Source: Candidatus Gastranaerophilales bacterium
GTDB lineage: Bacteria > Cyanobacteriota > Vampirovibrionia > Gastranaerophilales > Gastranaerophilaceae
Direction of reading: 5' to 3'
Assembly (NCBI GenBank): GCA_944325895.1
Contig: CALVCA010000002.1
Location: forward strand, 62,001 to 126,000
Length of the DNA stretch: 64,000 nucleotides
Of the stretch, positions 25,217-34,319 are shown piece after piece. Each line of letters begins with the position of its first letter. Within the stretch, counting starts at the first letter, position 1. A model generated the notes under the pieces. That model was not told the origin of the DNA. It ran no database searches and saw only the letters and a list, made by a program, of their open reading frames with translations. The position numbers were made by a program, and so were the translations under genes.

Positions 25217-26307
25217 ATGAAAACAATTGAAGAATTAGCGGATAAGATAGTCGCCCCCCCCCTGAAGTTAACGTAGCTGAACGCTTTCCGGCATTTTTTA
25301 AGTTTATTGACTTCTTTCTTATTCCAAACTATAATTCTAGTATTATGAATTATAAAAGGGTAAATTGGGTTGAAAAAATAAAGGGTAGATTTTTTAATAA
25401 AGTTACTATGGCACTATGCCAAAATAACTTTTTAACGAACTTATTCCACACAACCCGTCATTCTGAGCGAAGGTGCTACGCACGTAGACACATTAATTTT
25501 GCATTGTCTTCTACACGTCATTCTGAGCGGTGCGAAGGTGCTACACACGTAAGTATGTTTGACAAAAATCGTCGTGTTGCTTTCACGTTAGCTGAGGTGC
25601 TTATCACCCTCGGGATTATTGGGGTCGTTGCGGCTTTGACTATTCCGACTTTGATTAGTAATTATAATAAACGGCAAACAGTTACAAAATTAAAACAAAC
25701 CTATTCTATTTTATCTCAAGCTTTAACTATGGCTCAAGTAAAAGAAGGTGATACCTCAACCTGGGATATCGCAGGAATTTACGGCACTCCGACTGATGAT
25801 CCGAATTTTAACTATGCTCAAACAATAAAAATTTTTTCATCAAAATATTTAATACCATACATAAAAGTATCTAAAGATTATGGATACAAAACTTTAACAG
25901 GATTAAACTATGACGGAATTTATATGCCGGTAAGCAACAGTATTGAAGGGTCTTCAGGATCTTTCGGCTATATAATATTATTATCAAACAATGTTCTTAT
26001 AAAAAATTCAATAGGAACGCAGTGTATAGAACATAATAATGATAATACCTGCCAAAAACGTGAATACAGAAACATTATTTTTACAGTAGATATAAACGGA
26101 TTTAACAGCCCGAATACTATGGGAAAAGATGTATTTTTAATGCATTTTGATTTAACAAAAAAACAATTTGGGTTTAATCATGGTACCTCCAACAAATCAA
26201 GAAATTTTTACCAATCACAATGTACAACAGATGATGGTTCACAATTATGCGGATATTTAATTTATTTAGACGGCTGGCAGATTAAAGAGGATTATCCGTG
26301 GTTTTAA
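25217..26307 (+). CDS. prepilin C: type IV pilin-like gene, poly-C register OFF as sequenced
   Basis: ATG 25217 with AAAAAGGAG reads MKTIEELADKIVAPPLKLT and stops at a TAG (25274-25276) because the run at 25254-25262 has nine C. With ten C the frame reads APPPEVNVAERF and continues unbroken for 363 codons to 26307. The leader would be 122 residues before VAFTLAEVLITLGIIGVVA; the peptidase site is Ala/Phe. The leader shares FFNKV.MAL.QNN.LTNLF with copy A and holds two copies of a TRHSER-coding palindromic repeat. The pilin body ends with VDINGFNSPNTMGKDVF and several Cys. An internal ATG (25555) gives a short leader but has no ribosome site; the frame from ATG 25345 is also without one. Confidence 0.75.
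25254..25262 (+). repeat. homopolymer C9 tract in prepilin C (out of frame)
   Basis: Nine C on the coding strand, preceded by AGTCG and starting 37 nt after the A of the ATG. One extra C restores the long frame. The tract is C on the coding strand here and G in copies A, B and D. Confidence 0.85.
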
Positions 26308-26375
26308 AATACTACTTTCCGGTAATGAAAAATCAAATTAGGCAGTTTATTCTATAGAATGACTGGAGGTAGACC

Positions 26376-26624
26376 ATGAAATATATTCTGACACTATTAA
26401 TTCTATTTGCACTTCCTGCTTTTGCGACTTGCAGCTTAGATAACAGCAAACCTTGTCAACAACCTGAAATACAAACTGATCCTAATCCTATGGAGGAATC
26501 TAATATGACCATTCCATATTATAACGACCTTACAATGCCGCAAAAAACAGTAACAAACAATGCATCCGACTACAACTCTAACTGTCAATTCGGTATATGC
26601 CTACCTGAATCTGATAAAGAATAA
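26376..26624 (+). CDS. small secreted protein with four cysteines, 82 aa
   Basis: No family recognised. The first 18 residues (MKYILTLLILFALPAFA) are a clear signal peptide with cleavage expected after AFA. The mature part of about 64 residues is acidic and Asn/Pro-rich and holds all four Cys (TCSL, PCQQ, NCQFGICLP), so two disulfides are possible. The ATG has GGAGG 7 nt upstream. It lies 68 bp after prepilin C on the same strand and ends in its own terminator, so it may be read with the pilin gene; a role beside the pilin is speculative. Confidence 0.7.
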   Translation: MKYILTLLILFALPAFATCSLDNSKPCQQPEIQTDPNPMEESNMTIPYYNDLTMPQKTVTNNASDYNSNCQFGICLPESDKE

Positions 26625-26627
26625 CGG

Positions 26628-26655
26628 TTGCCGCTTGAAAATTTTCAAGCGGCAA
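26628..26655 (+). terminator. rho-independent terminator after the 82-aa gene
   Basis: A perfect 28-bp palindrome, TTGCCGCTTG paired with CAAGCGGCAA around an AAAATTTT centre, followed by AATATTAATTTTTTG. It separates this gene from dnaK. Confidence 0.8.
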
Positions 26656-26751
26656 AATATTAATTTTTTGTTTATTTTTTTTTAATTTTCTAAAAACAAT
26701 GTTATAACGATAATATAAAAATATAACATTTGTAAAAAGGAGATAATTATT

Positions 26752-28587
26752 ATGGCAAAAACAATAGGTATTGACTTAGGTACAACAAACTCGGTTGTAG
26801 CTGTCATGGAAGGTGGTAAACCGACAGTTATTGCTAACGCAGAAGGTTCACGTACAACACCTTCAATAGTTGGTTTTTCAAAAACAGGCGAAAGACTTGT
26901 CGGACAGCTTGCAAAACGTCAGGCAATTTTAAATCCTGATAAAACAATCGCATCAATTAAAAGACACATGGGTGAAGATTATAAAGTAAATATAGACGGT
27001 AAAGACTACACCCCGCAAGAAATTTCTGCAATGATTTTAAGAAAATTGGCAGATGATGCAAGTGCATATTTGGGTGAAAAAGTCACATCAGCAGTTATCA
27101 CTGTTCCTGCATATTTTAACGATGCTCAAAGACAAGCAACAAAAGATGCCGGTAAAATTGCAGGTTTGGATGTTTTACGTATCGTAAACGAACCGACTGC
27201 AGCTGCTTTAGCTTACGGGCTTGAAAAAGAAAAAAGCGAAAAAGTTCTTGTATTCGACTTAGGCGGCGGTACATTTGATGTTTCAATCCTTGAAATAGGT
27301 GACGGTGTTCATGAAGTTCTTTCAACTTCAGGTGATACTCATTTAGGCGGCGATGACTTCGACCAAAAAATCATGGATTGGATGTGTGATGAATTTAAAA
27401 AACAGGAAGGCATTGATTTAAGAAATGACAAACAAGCAATGCAGCGTGTTAAAGAAGCAGCTGAAAAAGCTAAATGCGAATTATCATCAGTTATGGAAAC
27501 AAATATCAATCTTCCGTTCATTACAGCTGATGCAAACGGCCCTAAACACCTTGATTTGAACTTAACAAGAGCTAAATTTGAAGACTTGAGCCGTGATTTG
27601 CTGAACAGATGTAAAACTCCTGTTGAAAACGCATTAAAAGATGCCGGCGTTACAAAATCAGATATCAACGAAGTTGTATTGGTCGGCGGTTCTTCAAGAA
27701 TTCCGGCAGTTCAACAACTGGTAAAAGAATACACAGGCAAAGAACCTAACCAATCAGTTAACCCTGATGAAGTTGTAGCGGTTGGTGCAGCAATTCAGGC
27801 AGGTGTATTGGCAGGTGAAGTGAAAGACATCGTATTATTGGACGTAACTCCTTTAACATTAGGTATTGAAACTTTGGGCGGTGTTATGACACCGTTAGTT
27901 CCTAGAAATACGACTATACCTGTTTCTAAATCACAGGTATTCTCAACTGCTGAAAACAACCAAACAGCTGTTGATATCCACGTGCTGCAAGGTGAAAGAC
28001 CAATGGCTAAAGATAACAAATCTTTAGGTATGTTCAGATTAGACGGTATTCCACCTGCAATGAGAGGTTTGCCGCAAATTGAAGTTACATTTGATATTGA
28101 TGCCAACGGTATTGTTAATGTTTCAGCTAAAGATAAAGCTACTAATAAAGAACAAAAAATAACTATCACAAATTCTTCCAACCTTTCAGAAGCAGACATT
28201 GACAAAATGGTTAAAGAAGCAGAAGCCAATGCTGCTGAAGATAAAAAGAAAAAAGAAGATGCTGAAATTAAAAACAATGCAGCAAGTTTAATCAGTTCTG
28301 CCGAAAGAATTGTAAAAGACTTTGAAGGCAAAATTGATGAAGCTGATAAGAAAAAACTTGATGAACAAAAAGAAGCTCTTCAAAAAGCTATTGACGAAAA
28401 CAAACCGACTGATGAATTGAAAAAATTGTCAGAAGAATTGCAGCAAACAATGTTCGGCATTTCTCAAAAAGCATACGAAGCCGTTCAAAAAGAAGAAAGC
28501 CAATCTGCAAATAGCGAAAATGCTTCTTCTCAAGACACAAAAGGCTCAGATGATGATGTTATAGATGCTGAATACACTAAAGAGTAA
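26752..28587 (+). CDS. dnaK: chaperone DnaK (Hsp70)
   Basis: A 611-residue Hsp70 with ATPase signatures [37 protein letters not shown] and [16 protein letters not shown], a substrate-binding domain, and the conserved C-terminal [19 protein letters not shown] is 9 nt before the ATG. No grpE, hrcA or dnaJ neighbour and no CIRCE inverted repeat is visible in the 96 bp upstream. A strong terminator follows. Confidence 0.99.
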   Translation: MAKTIGIDLGTTNSVVAVMEGGKPTVIANAEGSRTTPSIVGFSKTGERLVGQLAKRQAILNPDKTIASIKRHMGEDYKVNIDGKDYTPQEISAMILRKLADDASAYLGEKVTSAVITVPAYFNDAQRQATKDAGKIAGLDVLRIVNEPTAAALAYGLEKEKSEKVLVFDLGGGTFDVSILEIGDGVHEVLSTSGDTHLGGDDFDQKIMDWMCDEFKKQEGIDLRNDKQAMQRVKEAAEKAKCELSSVMETNINLPFITADANGPKHLDLNLTRAKFEDLSRDLLNRCKTPVENALKDAGVTKSDINEVVLVGGSSRIPAVQQLVKEYTGKEPNQSVNPDEVVAVGAAIQAGVLAGEVKDIVLLDVTPLTLGIETLGGVMTPLVPRNTTIPVSKSQVFSTAENNQTAVDIHVLQGERPMAKDNKSLGMFRLDGIPPAMRGLPQIEVTFDIDANGIVNVSAKDKATNKEQKITITNSSNLSEADIDKMVKEAEANAAEDKKKKEDAEIKNNAASLISSAERIVKDFEGKIDEADKKKLDEQKEALQKAIDENKPTDELKKLSEELQQTMFGISQKAYEAVQKEESQSANSENASSQDTKGSDDDVIDAEYTKE

Positions 28588-28601
28588 AAACTGTGTTCTA
28601 T

Positions 28602-28633
28602 AAAAAAAGATGACTGAAAAGTCATCTTTTTTT
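28602..28633 (+). terminator. bidirectional terminator between dnaK and the convergent repeat gene
   Basis: Stem AAAGATGACT/AGTCATCTTT extended by A/T pairs, GAAA loop, with A-runs before and T-runs after. It can serve dnaK on the plus strand and the 28639-29583 gene on the minus strand. Confidence 0.85.
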
Positions 28634-28638
28634 ATGTA

Positions 28639-29583
28639 TTAATAATTCCATTGGTAAAAACCAATTCTATCAACAGTACGACCATCAGATTTATAGCATA
28701 TGGTTTTTATTACTTCCCCAGTTCTAGGGGAATATTCGTGAACATAGTCCACTTTACCATCTGGTAGATACTCAAAATATTTTGTCCGTTTCCCAGTTTC
28801 AGGAGAATATTCGTAAACATATTTCAATGTTTTACCATCCTGTCGATACTGAAGATATTTTATCCGTTTCCCTGTTTCAGGAGAATATTCATAAATCCCA
28901 TCTACCTTCTTGCTATCCGGTTGATACTTGGTAAGCTTTTTCAATTTACCAGTTAAAGAATTATAATCCAAAGCAAAAACTATCTTTTTGCCATCCGATT
29001 GGTACTGAGTAAGTTTTATAAGCGGTACTGTTGAAGGATAACTCAATATAGAATATTTTTCAACTCTATCCAGTGTCTTGCCATCTCGTCTGTATTTTAT
29101 AAATTTTGACCTTTCGTCTGTTTCGGCAGAATATTCCGTAATACTGTCTAATGTCTTGCCATTTGGTCTGTATTTAATAAATTTTGACATTTTACCTGTT
29201 TCAGGAGAAAATTTAGCAACACTATCTACCGTCTTGCCATCTTCTTGATACTCGGTAACTTTTAATTTTTTACCAGTTTTAGGTGAATATTCCATAACGG
29301 CAGATAATTTATCGCCATACACTGAAATAAATTTCTTTTTCACTTTGCCGCCTCTATCACTTTTTAATACACAATATAAATCACGATAGTCAGCAAGCAA
29401 ATCTTCATCTAAAAATTCCGAGTAGGGTTCTCGTTCATCCATACCGGCTGCAATTTCTCTCGCTAATTCCTCTACATCATCCAAACCTATATTTTCCGCA
29501 GGTGATACGTTACCATTTTTACAAGCTGAAAATTGTATAGGCAATCGTTTAACCATTCCATAATTACTGAATGTTACCTTCAT
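28639..29583 (-). CDS. tandem 26-residue repeat protein (DUF2963-like/MORN-like), 314 aa
   Basis: From about residue 75 to the end the protein is built of roughly nine ~26-residue repeats of the form EYSPETGKxxKxxxYxxDGKT, with recurrent Gly, Tyr and DGK. This resembles DUF2963 repeats known from phytoplasmas and MORN/YwqK-type beta repeats (from memory, not searched). The N-terminus MKVTFSNYGMVKRLPIQFSA is shared with the paralogue at 43605-44483. I use ATG 29583, which has AAAGGAG upstream; the open frame reaches back to 29856 but crosses the conserved promoter region. No signal peptide. Function unknown; a repeat-based binding surface is likely. Confidence 0.7.
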   Translation of the reverse strand: MKVTFSNYGMVKRLPIQFSACKNGNVSPAENIGLDDVEELAREIAAGMDEREPYSEFLDEDLLADYRDLYCVLKSDRGGKVKKKFISVYGDKLSAVMEYSPKTGKKLKVTEYQEDGKTVDSVAKFSPETGKMSKFIKYRPNGKTLDSITEYSAETDERSKFIKYRRDGKTLDRVEKYSILSYPSTVPLIKLTQYQSDGKKIVFALDYNSLTGKLKKLTKYQPDSKKVDGIYEYSPETGKRIKYLQYRQDGKTLKYVYEYSPETGKRTKYFEYLPDGKVDYVHEYSPRTGEVIKTICYKSDGRTVDRIGFYQWNY

Positions 29584-29656
29584 TATTTTCTCCTTTATTC
29601 TGCGTATTATTTTAAGTTGTGAAAATAAAATATTTGTTATTTTTATATAATCCTCT

Positions 29657-29671
29657 TTATATTTCGTTACA
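29657..29671 (-). promoter_or_regulatory. TGTAA-N5-TATAA direct repeat upstream of the DUF2963-like gene
   Basis: Plus strand TTATA (29657-29661) and TTACA (29667-29671), 10 bp apart, with the near end 74 bp upstream of the ATG. The block from here to the start codon is largely conserved with the one before the paralogue at 44483, where the distance is also 74 bp. Confidence 0.4.
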
Positions 29672-29708
29672 TCAAATATATAAACTATTATTACTTGATA
29701 CACACAAT

Positions 29709-29770
29709 AAATCTTTTCATACTTCCAACTATTATTAATTGAACCGGTTTCAGGCTTATTTGTTTGGCAG
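29709..29770 (+). repeat. dispersed intergenic repeat, copy 2 (other copy 25109-25165)
   Basis: Matches the 25.1-kb copy over CATACTTCCAACTATT and the GGTTTCAGGCTTATTTG end. The terminator stem is disrupted here (GAACCGG versus CAGGCTT). It lies between two divergent genes. Confidence 0.55.
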
Positions 29771-29788
29771 AAAAAATTATTTTTACTA

Positions 29789-29816
29789 TTGGAAAAAAAG
29801 ATATTAATGATATAAT
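29789..29816 (+). promoter_or_regulatory. promoter of ruvC, placing transcription start at the ATG
   Basis: TTGGAA (29789-29794), a 16-bp spacer and a perfect TATAAT (29811-29816). The start codon at 29823 falls 7 nt after the -10 box, where transcription would begin, so the message is probably leaderless. Confidence 0.6.
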
Positions 29817-29822
29817 TATTAT

Positions 29823-30296
29823 ATGAAAATTCTAGGTATAGATCCGGGTATGGCAATAGTAGGATACTGTCTGCTGGATTTTGACGGAGAGCACATAAAT
29901 CTTCTGCATTCAGGCTCTATTCAGACATCAAAAGATGACCGAGAGTCTAAACGCCTTTTAGAAATTTTTAATGACATGTCAACAATTATTGAAAAATACA
30001 AACCTGATGAAGCAGCTATAGAAAAATTATTCTATTTTAAAAACCAAACTACCGTCATGCCGGTTGCACACGCAAGAGGAGTAATTCTTACTGCTTTAGA
30101 AAAATTCAATATCCCTATTTTTGAATACACACCGATGGAAGTTAAACAAGTTTTGACCGGTTATGGCAGAGCCGATAAAAAAGAAGTTGACAGAATGGTT
30201 AAAATAAGCCTCGGAATTGAAAATTTGCCTAAACTTGACGATACTGTTGATTCAATCGCCATTGCTATTTGTCATACAAGGAGTAACTTATGTTAA
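29823..30296 (+). CDS. ruvC: Holliday junction endonuclease RuvC
   Basis: 157 residues. The four acidic catalytic positions are visible: Asp7 in LGIDPGMAIVGY, Glu in AAIEKLFYFKN, and the Asp pair in LDDTVDSIAIAICH. RuvC resolves recombination junctions together with RuvAB, which are not in this window. No ribosome site precedes the ATG, consistent with the leaderless promoter arrangement. It overlaps the next gene by 7 nt. Confidence 0.97.
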   Translation: MKILGIDPGMAIVGYCLLDFDGEHINLLHSGSIQTSKDDRESKRLLEIFNDMSTIIEKYKPDEAAIEKLFYFKNQTTVMPVAHARGVILTALEKFNIPIFEYTPMEVKQVLTGYGRADKKEVDRMVKISLGIENLPKLDDTVDSIAIAICHTRSNLC

Positions 30297-30748
30297 ATAA
30301 AAATATTTTACAAAAATCAGGATTATTAAGCCTTATACTCGGAGCAGCTTTAGGCATCCTGACAACACTCCCTTTTATCGGACAAATATTTTTTATAATG
30401 TTGATGTGCTTTTCATCGGTTTTAATAATAATTTTTATGAATAAAGCAAACAATTTCAATATAAAATCTACGCACGCAAGTATTATATTAGGAGCCTATA
30501 TTGGTTTTTTAAGCTTTTTAACTTTTTCGATTTTCTATCTTACAATAACAATGATTTTTGCAATTTTTTTTCAAATATACACTAACTATGGCATTTCAAC
30601 AGCAATAAGTAATTCAACATTTGGAATAATATTACTTTTTATAATATTTATGGCAGTGCTTTGTGCAACTGTTAATGCTTTTTCAGGATTTTTAACGTTT
30701 TACGGTATAGAATTTTATAACCAAATTACAAAATCGGAGGACAAATGA
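30290..30748 (+). CDS. small polytopic membrane protein, 152 aa
   Basis: No family recognised. Four hydrophobic helices are evident: about 12-30 (SLILGAALGILTTLPFIGQ), 32-48 (FFIMLMCFSSVLIIIFM), 63-95 (a long Phe/Ile-rich span) and 110-140 (FGIILLFIIFMAVLCATVNAF). It sits between ruvC (7-nt overlap) and mtnA (4-nt ATGA overlap), so the three are one transcript. The start ATG follows AAGGAG. The context gives no functional clue beyond co-expression. Confidence 0.75.
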   Translation: MLNKNILQKSGLLSLILGAALGILTTLPFIGQIFFIMLMCFSSVLIIIFMNKANNFNIKSTHASIILGAYIGFLSFLTFSIFYLTITMIFAIFFQIYTNYGISTAISNSTFGIILLFIIFMAVLCATVNAFSGFLTFYGIEFYNQITKSEDK

Positions 30749-31794
30749 CGGAATTTATATCTAAAATCAGAACAATACAATGGATAGACACTTATTCAAG
30801 AATGGTAGATCAAACGCTTTTCCCGTATGAATTTAAATATGTAGATATAAAAACCGGACAAGAAATGTATGATGCAATTAAAAACATGATAGTACGAGGA
30901 GCACCCGCAATAGGAATAGCCGGAGCTCACGGAGTTGTATTATACGCACAGGAACTTAAAAATTTAAACCGTGAAGATTTCATAAAAAAACTTCTCGAAA
31001 AAGCTGATTATATGGCAACTTCCAGACCAACCGCCGTAAATCTTATGTGGGCAGTTGAAAAACAAAAAGAAATCATTAAAAATTCAAATTCAAATGTAAA
31101 TGGCATTATAGAAGAACTTAAACAAAATGCTATAAAACTTGAAAATGAAGATATAGAAATAAACAAAAAAATAGGTGATTACGGGGCTCAAATAGTACCT
31201 GAAGGTGCAACAATCTTAACTCACTGCAATGCAGGAGCGTTGGCAACAGTCGGCTACGGAACTGCCTTAGGAGTTGTACGTTCCGCTTTTGCAAAAGATC
31301 CTACCGTAAAAGTTTTTGCTGATGAAACAAGACCCCGCCAACAAGGTGCAAGAATTACTACTCTTGAACTTACCATGGACGGTATCCCTACAACCCTTAT
31401 TACTGACGGTATGTGCTCATATTTTATGAAAAAAGGTATGATAAACCTTGTAGTAGTCGGAGCTGACAGAATTGCAGCAAATGGTGATACAGCAAATAAA
31501 ATAGGAACTTATACCGTTGCAATTGCCGCTAAATACCATAATATACCTTTTTATGTGGCAGCTCCGCTTTCAACTATTGATACAAAAATAAAATCAGGAG
31601 ATGAAATTCCTATTGAAGAACGTTCACATGAAGAAGTTACTCATATTAACGGAAAGTCGATTTGTGCAAAAGGCGTAAACATAATAAATCCCGGGTTTGA
31701 TGTAACTCCCCATGAACTGATTACCGGCATAATTACAGAAGCAGGGATATTAAAACCCGACTTTAACAAATCAATTGCTGAAGCTTTTAGCTAA
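30745..31794 (+). CDS. mtnA: S-methyl-5-thioribose-1-phosphate isomerase
   Basis: 349 residues. Converts methylthioribose-1-P to methylthioribulose-1-P in methionine salvage. Family blocks: MIVRGAPAIGIAGAHG, ILTHCNAGALATVGYGTALG with the catalytic Cys, TRPRQQGARIT, and VGADRIAANGDTANKIGTY with the catalytic Asp. It also ends in ICAKGVNIINPGFDVTP. The ATG overlaps the previous stop by 4 nt and has CGGAGG upstream. No other methionine-salvage gene is nearby. Confidence 0.96.
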   Translation: MTEFISKIRTIQWIDTYSRMVDQTLFPYEFKYVDIKTGQEMYDAIKNMIVRGAPAIGIAGAHGVVLYAQELKNLNREDFIKKLLEKADYMATSRPTAVNLMWAVEKQKEIIKNSNSNVNGIIEELKQNAIKLENEDIEINKKIGDYGAQIVPEGATILTHCNAGALATVGYGTALGVVRSAFAKDPTVKVFADETRPRQQGARITTLELTMDGIPTTLITDGMCSYFMKKGMINLVVVGADRIAANGDTANKIGTYTVAIAAKYHNIPFYVAAPLSTIDTKIKSGDEIPIEERSHEEVTHINGKSICAKGVNIINPGFDVTPHELITGIITEAGILKPDFNKSIAEAFS

Positions 31795-32116
31795 AAATGT
31801 CACGGTCTGCTTCTTTTAAACAAACTTTTAAATATCTGATACTCTTATCAATGTAGCTTACCGAATTTGTCAAGAATTTTTTTATCTCGCTTAAATCACC
31901 TTTCATTAAAGATTGATTAATATTATCTTTATTTTGATTAAAAACAGATAAGAAAAGTTCGTTTTCTTTATTGTTTTTCTTGACATTCAAAACAGCTTTA
32001 TATTCAAATACATCAAAAACAACAGACGGATTTTCTTTATTCAGCCTGTGTTTTAATTTTTTGCACGCTTTTTGCGTCGGGGCAACAGAAAGATATTTAC
32101 TAAAATCTATTTTCAT
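31787..32116 (-). CDS. hypothetical protein, 109 aa
   Basis: Not recognised. A soluble, Lys/Asn-rich protein with predicted helices at the C-terminus (DLSEIKKFLTNSVSYIDKSI) and a mixed N-terminal half containing VVFDVFEYKAVLNVKKN. No signal peptide or membrane span. It converges on mtnA with an 8-bp overlap of the 3' ends and lies 38 bp downstream of tsaC on the same strand, so it may be the last gene of the murA-tsaC transcript. A ribosome site is weak. Confidence 0.55.
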   Translation of the reverse strand: MKIDFSKYLSVAPTQKACKKLKHRLNKENPSVVFDVFEYKAVLNVKKNNKENELFLSVFNQNKDNINQSLMKGDLSEIKKFLTNSVSYIDKSIRYLKVCLKEADRDIFS

Positions 32117-32154
32117 AATATAAATATTAAAACACGAAAAAAAAATTATTGCTA

Positions 32155-32739
32155 CTATAAAATATTAATTTCACCTTGTCTGAATATTTTTATTTCATCA
32201 TCAAACACACCGCAGACTGTTGATTCTAAACCTTTACACTTGAACCCGTAATCTTCAATAATCATATCCGCTAAACCATTCATATTTTCATATGCCTGCT
32301 CATAACTTTTAGCAGACGGTTGATGCGAAAGATTTGCACTTGTTGTAGCAAGAACATGCCCAGGAATTATTTCACAAATACGCCTAAAAACTTCATTGTC
32401 AGGAACTCTTATACCCACCGTTTCCATATTTGAGGTAATATAATTTGGTGTATTTTTACTCTTTTTTACAACAACCGTCAAAGCTCCCGGAAAATATTTT
32501 TTAATAAGCCTGCAGGCTTTTTCCGGTAAAGGTTCAACATAATCCAGCAAATTATACACCTCATTTGACATCAAAATCAAAGGCTTTTGTGCCTCACGCT
32601 TTTTTATATCATAAATTTTTTTAACAGCATTTTCATTATCAGGTAAACACCCCAATCCCCATACCGTATCTGTTACATATGTTATAACTCCGCCGTTAAT
32701 AAGTGTTTTTACAATATCTTCTTCGCCTTTTATTTGCAT
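32155..32739 (-). CDS. tsaC: L-threonylcarbamoyladenylate synthase (TsaC/Sua5/YrdC family)
   Basis: 194 residues, a single YrdC domain: GGVITYVTDTVWGLGCLPDN, KKREAQKPLILMSN, FPGALTVVVKKS, VGIRVPDNE and ATTSANLSHQPSA. It makes threonylcarbamoyl-AMP for the t6A37 modification of tRNAs reading ANN codons. The Sua5 C-terminal domain is absent. The start overlaps the end of murJ by 10 nt. Confidence 0.94.
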   Translation of the reverse strand: MQIKGEEDIVKTLINGGVITYVTDTVWGLGCLPDNENAVKKIYDIKKREAQKPLILMSNEVYNLLDYVEPLPEKACRLIKKYFPGALTVVVKKSKNTPNYITSNMETVGIRVPDNEVFRRICEIIPGHVLATTSANLSHQPSAKSYEQAYENMNGLADMIIEDYGFKCKGLESTVCGVFDDEIKIFRQGEINIL

Positions 32740-34319
32740 AATTTACCTTTCAATCTGTTTAATAATTCCATTGCATATTCCATTTTAAATAATATATTTA
32801 ACCAAATATAAAAGCCTAAACAAATAAACCCTACAAATAAAATTTTAACACTCTCAAATACATATTTCGGAAGATCTATAAATCTGTCAAATAAAATACT
32901 CGCTAATAAACATATTAAAAATGTTATTATACCGGCTGCAAACATCTTTAAAAAATTTTTAAATAAAACTGCATAATCAAGCTTGATTTTTTTAGAAATT
33001 AACAGACCTAAAATACAAGCATTAAACAAAGTAACCAATGATGTTGAAAACGTAATACCGCCTATACCCATATGCAATTTATTTATAAATAATATATTTA
33101 AAAGAACCTTCAAGACAATAGACGAAAACGCAACCATAAACGGTGTTGCAGAGTCGTTAAAAGAATAATAAACTCTTGTTATACTGTCACGAAAGACATA
33201 AGGTATAATAGAAAACGACAAAAACCACAAAGCTTCAGCAACCATAAATGTAGCGTTAGTGTCAAATGCACCACGTTCAAATACAAGTCTTACACCGTCA
33301 ATTCCAAGAATTAGTATTCCGATTATTATAGGAATAGCACCAAAAAATAAAACCCCGACACCTTTATTAAAATAACTTTTTATTCCGTTCAAATCATTAT
33401 CAGCAACAAGCCTTGAAAAAATCGGGAATAACGGAACTAAAAAAGCCGTAACTAATATCCCGACCGGAAATTGAAAAACCCTGTTGGCATAACCTATCGC
33501 AGTCCACACACCTTCCTTCAATGATGATGCAAAAAACATATCCACATAAATATGTATTTGTCCGACAGTTGAGCTTAATACCGCAGGAAATAAAAGTTCG
33601 CATATATTTTTAAACTGAATGTTATTAAAAAAATCAAAATTAGGTTTAAACTCAAATCCCAATTGTCTTATTTTTGGATACTGCAATATAAATTGACATA
33701 CAGCACCAGCAGTTGTTGCCCAAGCCAAAATTACACCTGCATTATCTGACTTTGATGTTGTTATAACCATAACAATTATAACCAAACTCATCACTATCGG
33801 TGATAAATTAGGCAGCATGAAGTATCTGTATGTAACGAGCAGACCGTAATAAATTCCTACAATACCACCTATAATTAAAACCGGTGACATGATTTTTAAA
33901 TGTTGAGCAGCTAAATTAATAAGCTCGGGACTCCCGCCCGATACAATTATATTCATAATCGGTGTTGCGAAAAAATAACAAATTAATGCTAATACCGCAA
34001 ATAAAAGTATTGTCCCCGTCATAAAAGTAGAAAATAATTTACGGACTTCAAAATTAGGTTTTTCTTTTAAATTTGGTATTAACTTAGAAAATACGGCAAC
34101 CGTTGCACTGTGAAACGGACCGCCAACACCGCCTAATAAAATAATTGCAAGTGCTGGAATTTGATATGCATAAAAATATGCATCCGATACCAGTGACGTT
34201 CCGTAATAATTCGCTATAACAACATCTCTCACAAACCCTATGAGCTTACTGAATATCGTCACAACAGCAATAAGCCATGCCGCCTTTAATACACTTGTCG
34301 AGTCAGAATGTGTTGTCAT
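32730..34319 (-). CDS. murJ: lipid II flippase MurJ
   Basis: A 529-residue polytopic membrane protein of the MOP superfamily, with about 14 hydrophobic helices. Matches: AAWLIAVVTIFSKLIGFVRD at the N-terminus, the conserved GGVGGPFHSATVAVFSKL, and IPYVFRDSITRVYYSFND. It carries peptidoglycan precursor across the inner membrane. It overlaps the preceding SpoIID-like gene by 17 nt. Together with murA in the same operon it points to coordinated cell-wall synthesis. Confidence 0.95.
   Translation of the reverse strand: MTTHSDSTSVLKAAWLIAVVTIFSKLIGFVRDVVIANYYGTSLVSDAYFYAYQIPALAIILLGGVGGPFHSATVAVFSKLIPNLKEKPNFEVRKLFSTFMTGTILLFAVLALICYFFATPIMNIIVSGGSPELINLAAQHLKIMSPVLIIGGIVGIYYGLLVTYRYFMLPNLSPIVMSLVIIVMVITTSKSDNAGVILAWATTAGAVCQFILQYPKIRQLGFEFKPNFDFFNNIQFKNICELLFPAVLSSTVGQIHIYVDMFFASSLKEGVWTAIGYANRVFQFPVGILVTAFLVPLFPIFSRLVADNDLNGIKSYFNKGVGVLFFGAIPIIIGILILGIDGVRLVFERGAFDTNATFMVAEALWFLSFSIIPYVFRDSITRVYYSFNDSATPFMVAFSSIVLKVLLNILFINKLHMGIGGITFSTSLVTLFNACILGLLISKKIKLDYAVLFKNFLKMFAAGIITFLICLLASILFDRFIDLPKYVFESVKILFVGFICLGFYIWLNILFKMEYAMELLNRLKGKLCK

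Noticed and set aside
23201-26307. Insertion sequence or mobile element between prepilins B and C
   Set aside because: The similarity between copies is limited to leaders and signal; there is no transposase, terminal inverted repeat or target duplication.
26656-26751. CIRCE heat-shock operator before dnaK
   Set aside because: No TTAGCACTC-N9-GAGTGCTAA inverted repeat or recognisable variant is present.
28639-29856. 405-residue version of the first repeat protein
   Set aside because: The extra 91 codons run through the 5' region conserved with the paralogue; differences between the two are mostly non-synonymous there, and a ribosome site lies just before ATG 29583.
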